Source of the DNA: Nonomuraea harbinensis
GTDB lineage: Bacteria; Actinomycetota; Actinomycetes; Streptosporangiales; Streptosporangiaceae
Direction: 5' to 3'
Assembly: GCF_019396385.1 (NCBI RefSeq)
Contig: NZ_JAHKRN010000011.1
Location: 62,001-126,000, forward strand
Length of the DNA stretch: 64,000 nt
In this document: positions 44,863 through 56,159 of the stretch, piece by piece
Layout of the letters: each line of letters opens with the position of its first letter
Numbering within the stretch: the stretch's first letter is position 1
The notes under the pieces: model-generated
What the model saw: the letters and a program-made list of their open reading frames with translations, nothing else
Told to the model about the DNA's origin: nothing
Database searches by the model: none
Made by a program: the position numbers and the translations under genes

Positions 44863-47243
44863 CCACGACCGCTGTAGAGACCAACCTGGTGACCTGCACG
44901 ATCGACGGGTTCCAGATCAGCGTCCCCAAGGGCACGCTGATCATCCGGGCGGCCGAGCTGCTGGGCATCCAGATCCCCAGGTTCTGCGACCACCCGCTGC
45001 TCGACCCGGCGGCCAACTGCCGTCAATGCCTGGTCGACATCCCCGACGCCGGCAACGGCCGCGGCTTCCCGAAGCCGCAGCCGTCCTGCGCGATCGAGGT
45101 CGCCCAGGGCATGGTGGTGCAGACCCAGCTCACCTCGCCCGTCGCCGAGAAGGCGCAGCGCGGGGCGATGGAGTTCCTGCTCATCAACCACCCGCTCGAC
45201 TGCCCGATGTGCGACAAGGGCGGCGAGTGCCCGCTGCAGAACCAGGCCATGTCCAACGGCCAGGGCGAGTCCCGCTTCCAGGAGAAGAAGCGGACCTTCG
45301 CCAAGCCGCTGCCGCTCTCGACGCAGGTGCTGCTCGACCGCGAGCGCTGCATCCAGTGCGCGCGCTGCATCCGGTTCTCCGACCAGATCGCCGGCGACCC
45401 GTTCATCGACTTCTTCGAGCGGGGCGCCAAGGAGCAGGTCGGCGTGGCCGACGGCGAGCCGTTCCAGTCCTACTTCTCCGGCAACACGGTGCAGATCTGC
45501 CCGGTGGGCGCGCTGACCGGCGCCGCCTACCGGTTCCGGGCCCGCCCGTTCGACCTGGTGTCCACGCCGAGCGCGTGCGAACACTGCGCCTCCGGCTGCG
45601 CGCAGCGCACCGACCACCGGCGCGGCAAGGTCACCCGCCGCCTGGCGGGCAACGACCCGCAGGTCAACGAGGAGTGGAACTGCGACAAGGGCCGCTGGGC
45701 GTTCACCTACGCCACCCAGCCCGACCGGCTCAGGACGCCGCTGGTCCGCGACGAGGAGGGCGTGCTCGTGCCCACCTCGTGGCCGGAGGCGCTGAGCGTG
45801 GCCGCGCAGGGCCTGGCCGCCGCCCGCGGTAAGGCGGGCGTGCTGCTCGGCGGCCGGCTCACGGTCGAGGACGCCTACGCCTACGCCAAGTTCGCCCGCA
45901 TCGCGCTCGGCAGTAACGACATCGACTTCCGTGCCCGGCCGCACTCCGCCGAGGAGGCCCGCTTCCTCGCGCACGCGGTCGCCGGCACCGGTATCGAGAT
46001 CTCCTTCACCGACCTGGAGAACGCGCCCGCCGTGGTGCTCGCCGGGTTCGAGCCCGAGGAGGAGTCGCCGAGCGTCTTCCTGCGGCTGCGCAAGGCGTGG
46101 CGCAAGCGGGGGCTCCCGGTCACCTCGATCGCCCCGTTCGCCACCAAGAGCCTGGCCAAGATGGGCGGCACGCTCGTCCGCACCGCTCCCGGCGGCGAGG
46201 CCGACGCGCTCGGCGAGCTCGCCGGCACGCTGGCCGAGGGCACGATCGTGCTGGCCGGCGAGCGGCTGGCCACGGTCCCCGGCGCGCTGTCCGCCCTGGT
46301 GCGGCTGGCCGCCTCGGGGGCCAGGGTCGCCTGGATCCCGCGCCGGGCCGGTGAGCGCGGCGCCGTCGAGGCGGGCGCGCTGCCCAACCTGCTGCCGATC
46401 GGCCGGCCGGTCGAGAACGCCACCGCCAGGGCCGAGGTCGCCAGGGCGTGGGGCGTCGCCTCGCTGCCGGAGACGCCGGGCCTCGACACCTCGGGCATCC
46501 TCGCCGCCGCCCGTGACGGCGAGCTCGACGCCCTGGTCGTGGCCGGGGTCGACCCGTACGACCTGCCGGACCCGGCGCTGGCGCTGGAGGCGCTGGAGCG
46601 GATGCCGTTCATCGTCAGCCTGGAGATCCGCGCGAGCGCGGTCACCGACCGGGCCGACGTGGTGCTGCCCGTCGCCGCCGTCCAGGAGAAGGCCGGCACG
46701 TTCGTCAACTGGGAAGGCAGGGGCCGCTCGTTCGAGGCGCCGATCAAGGTGCCCGGCATGCAGAGCGACCTGGCCGTGATCGGCAACCTCGCCGACCGGA
46801 TGGACGTCCACCTGGGGCTGCCCGACGCGCAGGCCGCCCGCCGCGAGCTGACGTCGATCGGCGCCTGGCGCGGCGACCGCGTCGCCGCCCCGTCCGTCGC
46901 CACCCGCGCCCTGCCCGCGCCCGCCGCGGGCCAGGCCCTGCTGGCGACCTGGCACCTGCTGCTCGACGACGGCCGTCTGCAGGACGGCGAGCCGTACCTC
47001 GCGGGCACCGCCCGCGCGGCCGAGGCGCTGGTCTCGGCGAGCACGGCGGCGGAGATCGGCGTCGCCGACGGTGACAAGGTCGTCGTCGGCGGGGCCGGCC
47101 CCACCGCCGTCACGCTGCCCGTCCGCATCGCCGACCTGCCGGACCGCGTGGTCTGGGTGCCGTCGAACTCGGGCGGCTGCTCGGTCACCCGCGATCTGGG
47201 CGCGGTGGCCGGCGACATCGTCACGATCGGGAGCGCCTCATGA
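44859..47243 (+). CDS. nuoG: NADH-quinone oxidoreductase subunit G
   Basis: A 794-aa subunit carrying several iron-sulphur clusters. The N-terminal [2Fe-2S] ferredoxin domain has [19 protein letters not shown], followed by [36 protein letters not shown] and the MopB-type cluster [18 protein letters not shown]. The molybdopterin-like C-terminal domain is Ala-rich and lacks cofactor residues as usual. It overlaps both neighbours by 4 bp. Confidence 0.97.
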   Translation: MTTTAVETNLVTCTIDGFQISVPKGTLIIRAAELLGIQIPRFCDHPLLDPAANCRQCLVDIPDAGNGRGFPKPQPSCAIEVAQGMVVQTQLTSPVAEKAQRGAMEFLLINHPLDCPMCDKGGECPLQNQAMSNGQGESRFQEKKRTFAKPLPLSTQVLLDRERCIQCARCIRFSDQIAGDPFIDFFERGAKEQVGVADGEPFQSYFSGNTVQICPVGALTGAAYRFRARPFDLVSTPSACEHCASGCAQRTDHRRGKVTRRLAGNDPQVNEEWNCDKGRWAFTYATQPDRLRTPLVRDEEGVLVPTSWPEALSVAAQGLAAARGKAGVLLGGRLTVEDAYAYAKFARIALGSNDIDFRARPHSAEEARFLAHAVAGTGIEISFTDLENAPAVVLAGFEPEEESPSVFLRLRKAWRKRGLPVTSIAPFATKSLAKMGGTLVRTAPGGEADALGELAGTLAEGTIVLAGERLATVPGALSALVRLAASGARVAWIPRRAGERGAVEAGALPNLLPIGRPVENATARAEVARAWGVASLPETPGLDTSGILAAARDGELDALVVAGVDPYDLPDPALALEALERMPFIVSLEIRASAVTDRADVVLPVAAVQEKAGTFVNWEGRGRSFEAPIKVPGMQSDLAVIGNLADRMDVHLGLPDAQAARRELTSIGAWRGDRVAAPSVATRALPAPAAGQALLATWHLLLDDGRLQDGEPYLAGTARAAEALVSASTAAEIGVADGDKVVVGGAGPTAVTLPVRIADLPDRVVWVPSNSGGCSVTRDLGAVAGDIVTIGSAS

Positions 47244-48556
47244 CCTACGTTCTCGCGGCCGATCCGACCCTTGCCGACTTCGGCAAGGACCCGCTCTGGA
47301 TCACCATCATCAAGGCCGTGATGCTCTTCGCCTTCATCATGGTCGGCATCCTGCTCGGCGTCTGGTTCGAGCGGAAGCTGATCTCCAGGATGCAGCACCG
47401 CTACGGCCCGAACCGCGCGGGCAAGTTCGGCATCCTGCAGTCCGTCGCCGACGGCCTGAAGATGGGGCTCAAGGAGGACCTGACCCCGCGGACGGTGGAC
47501 AAGGCGCTCTACCTGATGGCCCCGATCATCATGGTGGTGCCGGCCTTCCTGGCCTTCTCCGTCATGCCGTTCGGGCCGATGGTCAACCTGTTCGGCGTGC
47601 AGACGCCGCTGCAGCTGCTCGACCTGCCGGTGGCGGTGCTGTTCGTGCTCGCCATGGGCGCCGTGTCGGTCTACGGCGTGGTGCTCGCCGGATGGTCCTC
47701 GCGCTCGCCGTACGCGCTGCTCGGCGGCCTGCGCTCGGCGGCCCAGGTGGTCTCGTACGAGATCGCGATGGGCCTGTCGTTCGTGGCCATCTTCCTGTTC
47801 GCCGGCACGCTGTCCACCTCGGAGATCGTCGCGGCGCAGCAGCAGACCTGGTTCGCGGTGCTGCTCATCCCGTCGTTCCTGATCTACGTGGTCACCATGT
47901 TCGGCGAGGCGGCCCGCATCCCGTTCGACCTGCCCGAGAGTGAGGGTGAGCTGGTCGGCGGCTTCCAGACGGAGTACTCCTCGTCGCTGAAGTTCGCGCT
48001 GATCATGATGGGCGAGTACGTCCACACCTTCACCGCCTCCGGCATCGCCGTGACGCTGTTCCTCGGCGGCTGGCGGGCGCCGTTCCCCATCTCGCTGTGG
48101 GAGGGCGCCAACGTCGGCTGGTTGCCGGTGCTGTGGTTCATCATCAAGTTCATCCTGGTGTTCTGCTTCATCGTGTGGGTGCGGGCCTCGCTGCCGCGCA
48201 TCCGCTACGACCAGCTGATGTCGCTCGGCTGGAAGGTGCTGATCCCGGTCAACCTGGCGTGGATCCTGCTCGTCGCGGCCGTGCGCAACGTGATCTTCGT
48301 CCGCAACGGCACCTTCGACGGCGACATCTACCTCTCCGCGGGGATGGGCGTGATCATCGTGATCGGCGCGCTGGCGATCTGGATGCGGTTCGACACCGTC
48401 AACCAACGGCGCAAGGAAGCCAAGAAGGCGGAGGTCGAGGCCGAGTTCGAGGAACTGTCCAAGGAGCCGGCAGCCGGTGGCTTCCCTGTGCCGCCGCTTG
48501 ATCTGCCGCACTACCACGGGGCGCAGCACAAGGAGATTCCCAGTGGGACTAACTGA
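47240..48556 (+). CDS. nuoH: NADH-quinone oxidoreductase subunit H
   Basis: A 438-aa membrane subunit linking the quinone site to the proton channels. It shows [42 protein letters not shown], and the acidic E-channel loop [21 protein letters not shown]. Its last residues run past the start of nuoI (14-bp overlap). Confidence 0.97.
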   Translation: MTYVLAADPTLADFGKDPLWITIIKAVMLFAFIMVGILLGVWFERKLISRMQHRYGPNRAGKFGILQSVADGLKMGLKEDLTPRTVDKALYLMAPIIMVVPAFLAFSVMPFGPMVNLFGVQTPLQLLDLPVAVLFVLAMGAVSVYGVVLAGWSSRSPYALLGGLRSAAQVVSYEIAMGLSFVAIFLFAGTLSTSEIVAAQQQTWFAVLLIPSFLIYVVTMFGEAARIPFDLPESEGELVGGFQTEYSSSLKFALIMMGEYVHTFTASGIAVTLFLGGWRAPFPISLWEGANVGWLPVLWFIIKFILVFCFIVWVRASLPRIRYDQLMSLGWKVLIPVNLAWILLVAAVRNVIFVRNGTFDGDIYLSAGMGVIIVIGALAIWMRFDTVNQRRKEAKKAEVEAEFEELSKEPAAGGFPVPPLDLPHYHGAQHKEIPSGTN

Positions 48557-49058
48557 TTGGCTGAACCCCGTCAAGGGCTTCGGGGTCACCTTCCACACGA
48601 TGTTCAAGAAGCCCGTCACGACCAACTACCCGGAGGTCAAGAAGCCGACGGCTCCTCGCTTCCACGGTCGCCACCAGCTCAACCGCTGGCCCGACGGCCT
48701 GGAGAAGTGCGTGGGGTGCGAGCTGTGCGCCTGGGCGTGTCCGGCCGACGCGATCTACGTCGAAGGCGCGGACAACACCGAGGACGAGCGCTACTCTCCG
48801 GGCGAGCGTTACGGGCGCACGTACCAGATCAACTACCTGCGGTGCATCCTCTGCGGGCTGTGCATCGAGGCGTGCCCGACCCGGGCGCTCACGATGACGA
48901 ACGAGTACGAGCTCGCCGACGGCAGCCGTGAGGCGCTGATCTTCACCAAGGAGATGCTCCTGGCCCCGCTCACGCAGGGCATGGAGCAGCCGCCGCACCC
49001 GATGCGCCTGGGCGAGACGGAAGAGGACTACTACCGGCTGGGACGGACCAATGGGTGA
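48543..49058 (+). CDS. nuoI: NADH-quinone oxidoreductase subunit I
   Basis: A 171-aa ferredoxin-like subunit with two [4Fe-4S] motifs, [17 protein letters not shown] and [17 protein letters not shown], passing electrons to NuoB. GTG 48543 follows AAGGAG at 7-nt spacing inside the end of nuoH, so the in-frame ATG at 48477 is rejected. Confidence 0.96.
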   Translation: MGLTDWLNPVKGFGVTFHTMFKKPVTTNYPEVKKPTAPRFHGRHQLNRWPDGLEKCVGCELCAWACPADAIYVEGADNTEDERYSPGERYGRTYQINYLRCILCGLCIEACPTRALTMTNEYELADGSREALIFTKEMLLAPLTQGMEQPPHPMRLGETEEDYYRLGRTNG

Positions 49059-49809
49059 GACCATCACTTTCTGGGTGCTCGCCGTCGTGTCCGTCGGCGC
49101 GGCTCTCGGCGTGGTCTTCAACCGGAAGGCCGTCTACTCGGCGCTGATGCTCGGCACCGTGATGCTCTGCCTGGCGGTCCTGTACGCGGTGCAGGAAGCG
49201 CCGTTCCTGGCCGCGGTGCAGATCATCGTCTACACCGGCGCCGTCATGATGCTGTTCCTGTTCACGCTCATGCTGGTCGGGGTCGACACCTCCGACTCGC
49301 TGGTCGAGACACTGCGGGGGCAGCGGTTCTGGGCGATCATCGCCGGGATCGGCTTCGCCGGGCTGATCGTGCTGGCCCTCGGCAACGCGGTCTTCAGCTC
49401 GCAGGCGGGGCTCGCCGCCGCCACCGCGCAGGGCGGATACATCCGCTCGATCGCGCTGCTGCTGTTCACCAAGTACGTGTTCGCGTTCGAGGTCACCTCG
49501 GCGCTGCTCATCACCGCCGCGCTCGCCGCGATGGTGCTGGCGCACCGCGAGCGGGTCGCCAAGAAGGCCACGCAGAAGGACCTGTCCAAGGCGCGCTTCC
49601 TCGGCGACCGGCCGACGCCGCTGCCTGGGCCCGGCACGTACGCCAGGAACAACGCGGTCGACATGCCGGCGCTGCTGCCCGACGGCTCGGTCTCCGAGGA
49701 GTCGGTCAACCCGTACATCGCCCGCTACGACGTCGAGCAGGACCGGCTGCCTAAGGACCCGAAGTTCGCCGAGGCCATCCGGCAACGGGCCGAGGAGGAG
49801 TCCGAGTGA
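49051..49809 (+). CDS. nuoJ: NADH-quinone oxidoreductase subunit J
   Basis: A 252-aa membrane subunit with five helices, including [23 protein letters not shown], the conserved TM3 with the pi-bulge region. The C-terminal cytosolic tail of about 80 residues is longer than in E. coli. It overlaps nuoI by 8 bp and nuoK by 4 bp. Confidence 0.95.
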   Translation: MGETITFWVLAVVSVGAALGVVFNRKAVYSALMLGTVMLCLAVLYAVQEAPFLAAVQIIVYTGAVMMLFLFTLMLVGVDTSDSLVETLRGQRFWAIIAGIGFAGLIVLALGNAVFSSQAGLAAATAQGGYIRSIALLLFTKYVFAFEVTSALLITAALAAMVLAHRERVAKKATQKDLSKARFLGDRPTPLPGPGTYARNNAVDMPALLPDGSVSEESVNPYIARYDVEQDRLPKDPKFAEAIRQRAEEESE

Positions 49810-50102
49810 CCACGAATTACCTCATCCTGTCGGGCCTGCTGTTCTCGATCGGCGCGGTCGGCGTGCTGATCCGGCGCAACGCGATCGTGGTGTTCATGTG
49901 CATTGAGCTCATGCTCAACGCCTGCAACCTCGCCTTCGTCACGTTCGCCAGGCAGGTCGGCAACCTGGAAGGCCAGATCGTCGCGTTCTTCGTGATGGTG
50001 GTGGCCGCGGCCGAGGTCGTGGTCGGCCTGGCCATCATCGTGACGATCTTCCGAACCCGCAGGTCCGCGTCCGTCGACGACGCGAACCTGCTGAAGTACT
50101 AA
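49806..50102 (+). CDS. nuoK: NADH-quinone oxidoreductase subunit K
   Basis: A 98-aa, three-helix proton-channel subunit with the buried glutamates in [17 protein letters not shown] and [15 protein letters not shown]. The start is GTG overlapping nuoJ. Confidence 0.97.
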   Translation: MTTNYLILSGLLFSIGAVGVLIRRNAIVVFMCIELMLNACNLAFVTFARQVGNLEGQIVAFFVMVVAAAEVVVGLAIIVTIFRTRRSASVDDANLLKY

Positions 50103-50112
50103 GAGGTGACTG

Positions 50113-52011
50113 GTGGATCCCGTTGAGATCATCCAGCACACCACCGGTGGCGTGATCGGGCTGTCCTGGCTGATGATCGCCTTCCCCTTGGTGGGGGCGA
50201 CCATCCTGCTGGTGTTCAACCGCTACACCAACCGGTGGGGCCATCTGCTGGGCGTGGCCATGTCCCTCGCCTCGTTCGTCGTGGCGGTGCTGGCGTTCGT
50301 CGAACTGCTCGGGCTCCCCGAGGCGCAGCGCCGCCAGGCGGTGCACCTGTGGGAGTTCATCCCGGGCATGGTGGACATGGGGTTGCTCATCGACCCCCTG
50401 TCGATCGCTTTCGCGCTGCTGATCACCGGTGTCGGATCGCTGATCCACATCTACTCGATCGGCTACATGTCGCACGACCCCGACCGGCGCAGGTTCTTCG
50501 CCTACCTGAACCTGTTCGTCGCGGCCATGCTCCTGCTGGTGCTGGCCGACAACTATGTCGGCCTGTTCATCGGCTGGGAGGGCGTCGGCCTGGCGTCCTA
50601 CCTGCTGATCGGGTTCTGGCAGTTCAAGCCGTCGGCCGCGGTCGCGGCCAAGAAGGCGTTCGTGGTCAACCGCGTGGGTGACTTCGGGCTGCTGGTCGGC
50701 ATGTTCCTGATCTGGACCACGTTCGGCACGCTCGCCTTCGCCGAGCTGAAGCCCATCACGGCGGAGAACCCGACCACGCTGGCCATCGGCCTGCTCCTGC
50801 TGCTCGGCGCGTGCGGCAAGTCCGCCCAGCTCCCGCTGCAGTCGTGGCTCCTGGACGCGATGGAGGGCCCGACCCCGGTCTCGGCCCTCATCCACGCGGC
50901 GACCATGGTCACCGCCGGCGTCTACCTGGTGGTCCGCTCCGGCGCGTTCTTCTTCCCCGAGGGGTCGGGCGCGGCGCTCGCCGTCGCCGTCGTCGGCGCG
51001 GCCACGCTGCTGGCCGGTGCGATCATCGGGTGCGCGAAGGACGACATCAAGAAGGGCCTCGCCGGCTCCACGATGTCGCAGATCGGCTACATGATGCTGG
51101 GCGCGGGTCTCGGCCCGGTGGGCTACGCCTTCGCCATCGGCCACCTGATCACGCACGGCTTCTTCAAGGCCGACCTGTTCCTCGGCGCCGGCTCGGTCAT
51201 GCACGGCATGAACGACGAGGTGAACATGCGCAAGTACGGCGGGCTCCGCACGTACATGCCGGTCACCTTCGCCACGTTCTTCATCGGCTACCTGGCGATC
51301 ATCGGGTTCCCGCTGCTTTCCGGCTACTTCACCAAGGAAGGCATCATCGAGACCGCGGTGCACGCGCAGCCGATCCTCGGCTGGCTGGCCGTGGCCGGCG
51401 CCGGCATCACCGGCTTCTACATGTCGCGGATGGTCTTCATGACCTTCTTCGGCGAGAAGCGCTGGGAGAAGGACGCCCACCCGCACGAGTCGCCGACCGT
51501 CATGACGGTGCCGCTGATCGTTCTGTCGATCGGGTCGGTCTTCCTGGGCGGCTACCTGATCCTGAGCAACCGGCTCATGGACTGGCTGGCCCCCGCGGTC
51601 GGCGCTCCCGCTGCGAGGCCGGAGTTCCACTTCACCAGCACCACCGGCCTCGCCACGCTGGCGCTGGTCGCGGTCGGCGCGGCGTTCGCCTGGTACAAGT
51701 ACGGGCGCGCCGAGGTGCCCGCCGTGCAGCCGCGCGGCTCGTTCCTCACCACGTTCGCCCGGCGCGACCTGTACGGTGACGCGATCAACGAGTCGCTGAT
51801 CATGCGCCCCGGCCAGTGGCTGACCCGCCTCGCGGTGTTCTTCGACAACCGCGGCATCGACGGCGTGGTCAACGGGCTGGCCGCGGGAATCGGCGGCAGC
51901 TCCGGGCGCCTGCGCAGGCTCCAGACGGGCTTCGCCAGAACCTACGCGCTGTCCATCCTGTTCGGTGCCGCCATCCTGACCGGCGCCCTGCTCCTCGTAG
52001 GGAACATCTGA
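50113..52011 (+). CDS. nuoL: NADH-quinone oxidoreductase subunit L
   Basis: A 632-aa antiporter-like proton pump subunit, the distal one in complex I, with the long lateral helix at its C-terminal end. It shows [18 protein letters not shown] (key Glu), [34 protein letters not shown] (in segments) and the lysine in [20 protein letters not shown] helices. GTG start 10 bp after nuoK. Confidence 0.97.
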   Translation: MDPVEIIQHTTGGVIGLSWLMIAFPLVGATILLVFNRYTNRWGHLLGVAMSLASFVVAVLAFVELLGLPEAQRRQAVHLWEFIPGMVDMGLLIDPLSIAFALLITGVGSLIHIYSIGYMSHDPDRRRFFAYLNLFVAAMLLLVLADNYVGLFIGWEGVGLASYLLIGFWQFKPSAAVAAKKAFVVNRVGDFGLLVGMFLIWTTFGTLAFAELKPITAENPTTLAIGLLLLLGACGKSAQLPLQSWLLDAMEGPTPVSALIHAATMVTAGVYLVVRSGAFFFPEGSGAALAVAVVGAATLLAGAIIGCAKDDIKKGLAGSTMSQIGYMMLGAGLGPVGYAFAIGHLITHGFFKADLFLGAGSVMHGMNDEVNMRKYGGLRTYMPVTFATFFIGYLAIIGFPLLSGYFTKEGIIETAVHAQPILGWLAVAGAGITGFYMSRMVFMTFFGEKRWEKDAHPHESPTVMTVPLIVLSIGSVFLGGYLILSNRLMDWLAPAVGAPAARPEFHFTSTTGLATLALVAVGAAFAWYKYGRAEVPAVQPRGSFLTTFARRDLYGDAINESLIMRPGQWLTRLAVFFDNRGIDGVVNGLAAGIGGSSGRLRRLQTGFARTYALSILFGAAILTGALLLVGNI

Positions 52012-53576
52012 TGTCGTCACTCTGGCTCCCGATACTCATGGCGGTGCCCGTCCTGGGCGCCATCGTGGTGGCCCTGCTCCCGAAGGGCAGCACCACCCTG
52101 GCCAAACAGGTCACGCTGCTGGTCTCCCTGGTGGTGCTGGCCCTGACGCTGGTGATGGCGTTCCAGTTCCCGAACGCCGCCGGTGAGCGCTTCAAGTTCG
52201 AGGCCACGTACGACTGGATCCCGAGCTTCGGGGTGCACTTCGGCGTCGGCGTCGACGGCATCGCGCTGGTGCTGATCGCGCTGTCGGCGGTGCTGGTGCC
52301 GATCGTGGTGCTGGCCTCCTGGCACGACGCCGACGGGGTCAAGGCCGCCGACGGCACCGTGGTGGCGCCCAAGCGCTCGGTGAAGACGTACTTCTCGCTG
52401 CTGCTCGTGCTCGAGGCGATGATGATCGGCGTCTTCGCGGCGACCGACGTCTTCCTGTTCTACGTCTTCTTCGAAGCCATGCTGATCCCGATGTACTTCA
52501 TGATCGGGTCGTACGGCGGGGCCCAGCGGTCCTACGCGGCCGTCAAGTTCCTGCTGTACTCGCTCTTCGGCGGCCTGCTCATGCTGGTCGCGGTCATCGG
52601 GCTGTACGTGGTCGCGGGCCAGGGGACGTTCATGTTCCCCGAACTCGTCGGCGCCATCCAGGACCCGGCCACGCAGAAGTGGCTGTTCGCCGGGTTCTTC
52701 ATCGCCTTCGCCATCAAGGCGCCGCTCTGGCCGGTGCACACCTGGCTGCCCGACGCCGCCGCCCAGGCGCCCGCCGGGGCCGCGGTGCTGCTGGTCGGCG
52801 TGCTCGACAAGGTGGGCACGTTCGGCATGCTCCGCTTCTGCCTGGAGCTGTTCCCGGACGCGGCCAAGGCGTTCACCACGCCGATCATCGTGCTCGCGGT
52901 CATCAGCATCATCTACGGCGCGATCGTGGCCATCGGGCAGACCGACATGAAGCGGCTCATCGCCTACACGTCGATCTCCCACTTCGGGTTCATCGTCATG
53001 GGCGTGTTCGCGATGTCCCAGGTCGCCCAGGCCGGGGCCGCGCTCTACATGGTCAACCACGGCTTCGCGACCGGGGCGCTGTTCCTGGCGGCAGGGTTCC
53101 TCATCGCCAGGCGCGGCTCGCCGCACATCGCCGACTACGGCGGCGTCCAGAAGGTCACGCCGGTGCTCGCCGGCTTCTTCCTGGTCGCCGGTCTGGCCGG
53201 GCTCTCCCTGCCGGGGCTGTCGTCGTTCGTCAGCGAGTTCATGGTGATGATCGGCACCTACTCCAGCGAGGCGTTCGGCTCCGGCGCGCTGGCCGCGGCG
53301 GCGATCGTCTCCGCGCTGGCCGTCATCCTGGCCGCCGTCTACATCCTGTGGATGGTGCAGCGGGCGCTGAACGGCCCCACCGCCGAGCCGGTCAAGGCGT
53401 TCAAGGACCTGAACGCCCGCGAGGTGTGGGTCCTGGCGCCGCTCGTCGCGCTGATCATCGGCTTCGGGTTCTTCCCCAAGCCGCTGCTGGACGTGATCAA
53501 CCCGGCCGTGACCTCCACCCTGGTCAACGTCCAGGTGCACAACCCGGGCGTCGCTGAGAAGGGAGCCGGGCAGTGA
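52011..53576 (+). CDS. nuoM: NADH-quinone oxidoreductase subunit M
   Basis: A 521-aa antiporter-like proton pump subunit. It shows FYVFFEAMLIPMYFMIGSYG (key Glu), FAIKAPLWPVHTWLPDAA and TDMKRLIAYTSISHFGFIVMG. The ATG shares one base with the nuoL stop. Confidence 0.97.
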   Translation: MSSLWLPILMAVPVLGAIVVALLPKGSTTLAKQVTLLVSLVVLALTLVMAFQFPNAAGERFKFEATYDWIPSFGVHFGVGVDGIALVLIALSAVLVPIVVLASWHDADGVKAADGTVVAPKRSVKTYFSLLLVLEAMMIGVFAATDVFLFYVFFEAMLIPMYFMIGSYGGAQRSYAAVKFLLYSLFGGLLMLVAVIGLYVVAGQGTFMFPELVGAIQDPATQKWLFAGFFIAFAIKAPLWPVHTWLPDAAAQAPAGAAVLLVGVLDKVGTFGMLRFCLELFPDAAKAFTTPIIVLAVISIIYGAIVAIGQTDMKRLIAYTSISHFGFIVMGVFAMSQVAQAGAALYMVNHGFATGALFLAAGFLIARRGSPHIADYGGVQKVTPVLAGFFLVAGLAGLSLPGLSSFVSEFMVMIGTYSSEAFGSGALAAAAIVSALAVILAAVYILWMVQRALNGPTAEPVKAFKDLNAREVWVLAPLVALIIGFGFFPKPLLDVINPAVTSTLVNVQVHNPGVAEKGAGQ

Positions 53577-55159
53577 ACCCGACCATCGAGTTCCCGACGA
53601 TCGAGTACGCCACGCTGGCGCCGCTGCTGTTGGTCTTCGGCGCGGCGATCCTCGGCGTGCTCGTGGAGGCGTTCGCGCCTCGCTACCTGCGCAAGTCGTT
53701 CCAGGTGCCGCTCACCCTGCTCTCCCTGATCGGCGCGTTCGCGCTGGTCATCGTGCAGGTCGTCAGGGGTGACCTGCCGACCGGGCCGGTCGCCATGGGC
53801 GCGCTCGCCATCGACGGGCCCACGCTGTTCATCTGGGGCGTCATCCTCGTCCTGTCCGCCGTCTGCGTGCTGCTGATCAACGACGAGGGCCACTTCGTCG
53901 CCTCGGCCGCGTCCGTGCCCGGCAGCGCCGACGAGGAGGGGGCCGAGCGGGCCGGCCACGAGCACACCGAGGTCTACCCGCTGGCGCTGTTCGCGGTGGG
54001 CGGCATGCTCATGTTCCCCGCCGCGAACGACCTGCTGACGATGTTCGTCGGCCTGGAAGTCATGTCCCTGCCGCTCTACCTGCTGTGCGGCCTGGCCCGC
54101 CGGCGCCGTCTGCTGTCGCAGGAGGCGTCGATGAAGTACTTCCTGCTCGGCGCGTTCTCCTCGGCGTTCTTCCTGTACGGCGCCGCCATGGTCTACGGCT
54201 ACGCCGGCACCGTGTCCTTCGCCGGCATCAGCCAGGCGATGGCGCAGGGCGCGCTGCTCGACCCCCTGCTGCTGCTCGGGTTCTCGCTGCTCGGCGTCGG
54301 CCTGCTGTTCAAGATCGGTGCGGCTCCGTTCCAGGCGTGGAAGCCGGACGTCTACCAGGGCGCACCGACGCCGATCACCGCGCTCATGGCCTCCGGCACG
54401 CTCGTGGCGGCCGTCGGCGCCCTGCTGCGGGTGTTCTGGGTCGGCCTGGGCAACCTCGACTGGAACTGGCGTCCGGTGCTGTGGGTCGTCGCCGCGCTGA
54501 CGATGATGGTCGGCGCCGTGATCGCCATCACGCAGACCGACATCAAGCGGATGCTCGCCTACTCCTCCATCGCGCACGCCGGCTTCCTGCTGGTGGGCGT
54601 GCTGGCGACGTACGACACCGGGGCGGGCAACGCCGTCTCGCTGCAGGCGATCCTGTTCTACCTGCTGGTGTACGGCGTCGCGACCGTGGGCGCGTTCGCC
54701 ATCGTCACGCTCGTGCGCGACCCCGGCGGCGAGGCCAACCACCTGTCGCGCTGGGCGGGCCTGGGCAAGCGGGCGCCGATCCTGTCCGGGGTGTTCGCCT
54801 TCTTCCTGCTGGCCTTCGCCGGGATCCCGCTCACCAGCGGGTTCTTCGGCAAGTACGCGCTGTTCACGGCGGCCATCGGGAGCGGCCAGGAGGCCGGCGA
54901 CTCGCTGGGAGCCTGGATGACCGGGCTGGTCGTGGTGGGCGTCATCGCCTCGGCGATCGCGGCGTTCTTCTACGTCCGCGTGATCGTGCTGATGTTCTTC
55001 AACGAGCCGGCGGCCGACGGCCCGGCCATCGCGGTGCCGAGTACGGGCACTGTGACCGTCATCACGCTCTCGCTGCTGGTTACCGTAGGAGTCGGGGTGT
55101 TCCCGGAGCCCGTGCTCCAGCTCGCCAACACGGCTGCTTCCAGCCTTTTCATTAGATAA
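53573..55159 (+). CDS. nuoN: NADH-quinone oxidoreductase subunit N
   Basis: A 528-aa antiporter-like proton pump subunit. It shows MFVGLEVMSLPLYLLCGLAR (key Glu), EASMKYFLLGAFSSAFFLYG, KIGAAPFQAWKPDVYQGAPT and TDIKRMLAYSSIAHAGFLLVG. A hydrophilic insertion near residue 105 (VPGSADEEGAERAGHEHTEV) is typical of actinobacteria. It completes nuoA-N. Confidence 0.97.
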   Translation: MNPTIEFPTIEYATLAPLLLVFGAAILGVLVEAFAPRYLRKSFQVPLTLLSLIGAFALVIVQVVRGDLPTGPVAMGALAIDGPTLFIWGVILVLSAVCVLLINDEGHFVASAASVPGSADEEGAERAGHEHTEVYPLALFAVGGMLMFPAANDLLTMFVGLEVMSLPLYLLCGLARRRRLLSQEASMKYFLLGAFSSAFFLYGAAMVYGYAGTVSFAGISQAMAQGALLDPLLLLGFSLLGVGLLFKIGAAPFQAWKPDVYQGAPTPITALMASGTLVAAVGALLRVFWVGLGNLDWNWRPVLWVVAALTMMVGAVIAITQTDIKRMLAYSSIAHAGFLLVGVLATYDTGAGNAVSLQAILFYLLVYGVATVGAFAIVTLVRDPGGEANHLSRWAGLGKRAPILSGVFAFFLLAFAGIPLTSGFFGKYALFTAAIGSGQEAGDSLGAWMTGLVVVGVIASAIAAFFYVRVIVLMFFNEPAADGPAIAVPSTGTVTVITLSLLVTVGVGVFPEPVLQLANTAASSLFIR

Positions 55160-55169
55160 GGGGAAACAT

Positions 55170-56159
55170 ATGTCCGCGCCTCCCGTTGTTGACCTTCCTA
55201 TCGAAGACGAGCGGCTGGCGCAGGACGTGGCCAATGGTCTGGCCGCGGTCGAGAAGCTGCTGCGCTCGTCGGTGGAGAGCGAGGACGCCTTCGTCACGGA
55301 GGCGTCCAAGCACCTCATCGAGGCCGGCGGCAAGCGCTTCCGCACGTTGATGGTGCTGCTGGCCGCGCAGTTCGGCGACCCGTCGGCGCCGGGCGTGGTG
55401 CCCGGCGCCGTGGTCATCGAGCTGACCCACCTCGGCTCGCTCTACCACGACGACGTCATGGACGAGGCGCGGGTGCGCCGCGGCTCGCCGTCGGCCAACG
55501 CGCGGTGGGACAACACCGTGGCGATCCTGACCGGCGACTACCTGTTCGCCCAGGCCTCCGACCTGCTCGCCGACCTCGGGCCCGAGCTGATCAGGATCCA
55601 GGCGCAGACGTTCTCCCGCCTGGTGCGCGGGCAGATCCGCGAGACCGTCGGGGCCCGCGCGGGCGACGACGCGGTCGCCCACTACATCCAGGTGCTCGGC
55701 GACAAGACCGGCTCGCTCATCGCGGCGGCCGGCCGGTTCGGTGCGCTGCTGTCAGGCGCGCCGGCGGACGTCGAGGAGCGGCTCAGCCGGGCCTGCGAGG
55801 CCATCGGGGTGGCATGGCAGCTCGGCGACGACCTGCTGGACGTGGCCTCGTCCTCCCGGCAGTCGGGCAAAACGCCCGGCACCGACCTGCGCGAGGGCAT
55901 CAGGACCCTGCCGGTGCTCTACGTGCTGGCCGACGACCCGTCGTCGCGGCTGGGGGAGTTGCTCTCCGGGCCGGTGGCGGAGGACGACCTGGACGAGGCG
56001 CTGACGCTGCTGCGGGCCCACCCGGCGATGGCGCGGGCCCGGGGCGACCTGGACGCCTGGGTGGACCGGGCTCGGGCCGACATCAGCGGCCTTCCCGACA
56101 TCCCGGCCAAGGCCGCATTTTTGACGCTATGTGACTACGTGGTCGAGCGGTCTGGCTGA
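55170..56159 (+). CDS. Long-chain trans-polyprenyl diphosphate synthase (menaquinone tail)
   Basis: A 329-aa all-helical prenyltransferase with the two aspartate-rich motifs: YHDDVMDEARVRRG (first, about residue 93) and QLGDDLLDVASSSRQSGKTPG (second, about 220). It builds the all-trans polyprenyl chain attached to menaquinone. It follows nuoN by 10 bp and is probably cotranscribed. In mycobacteria the equivalent gene (Rv0562, grcC1) is close to menJ. Its 3' end overlaps the convergent rarD-like gene by 33 bp. Confidence 0.93.
   Translation: MSAPPVVDLPIEDERLAQDVANGLAAVEKLLRSSVESEDAFVTEASKHLIEAGGKRFRTLMVLLAAQFGDPSAPGVVPGAVVIELTHLGSLYHDDVMDEARVRRGSPSANARWDNTVAILTGDYLFAQASDLLADLGPELIRIQAQTFSRLVRGQIRETVGARAGDDAVAHYIQVLGDKTGSLIAAAGRFGALLSGAPADVEERLSRACEAIGVAWQLGDDLLDVASSSRQSGKTPGTDLREGIRTLPVLYVLADDPSSRLGELLSGPVAEDDLDEALTLLRAHPAMARARGDLDAWVDRARADISGLPDIPAKAAFLTLCDYVVERSG

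Noticed and set aside
45881..48625. 914-codon open frame opposite nuoG and nuoH
   Set aside because: A shadow frame of clearly real, motif-bearing nuo genes on the other strand.
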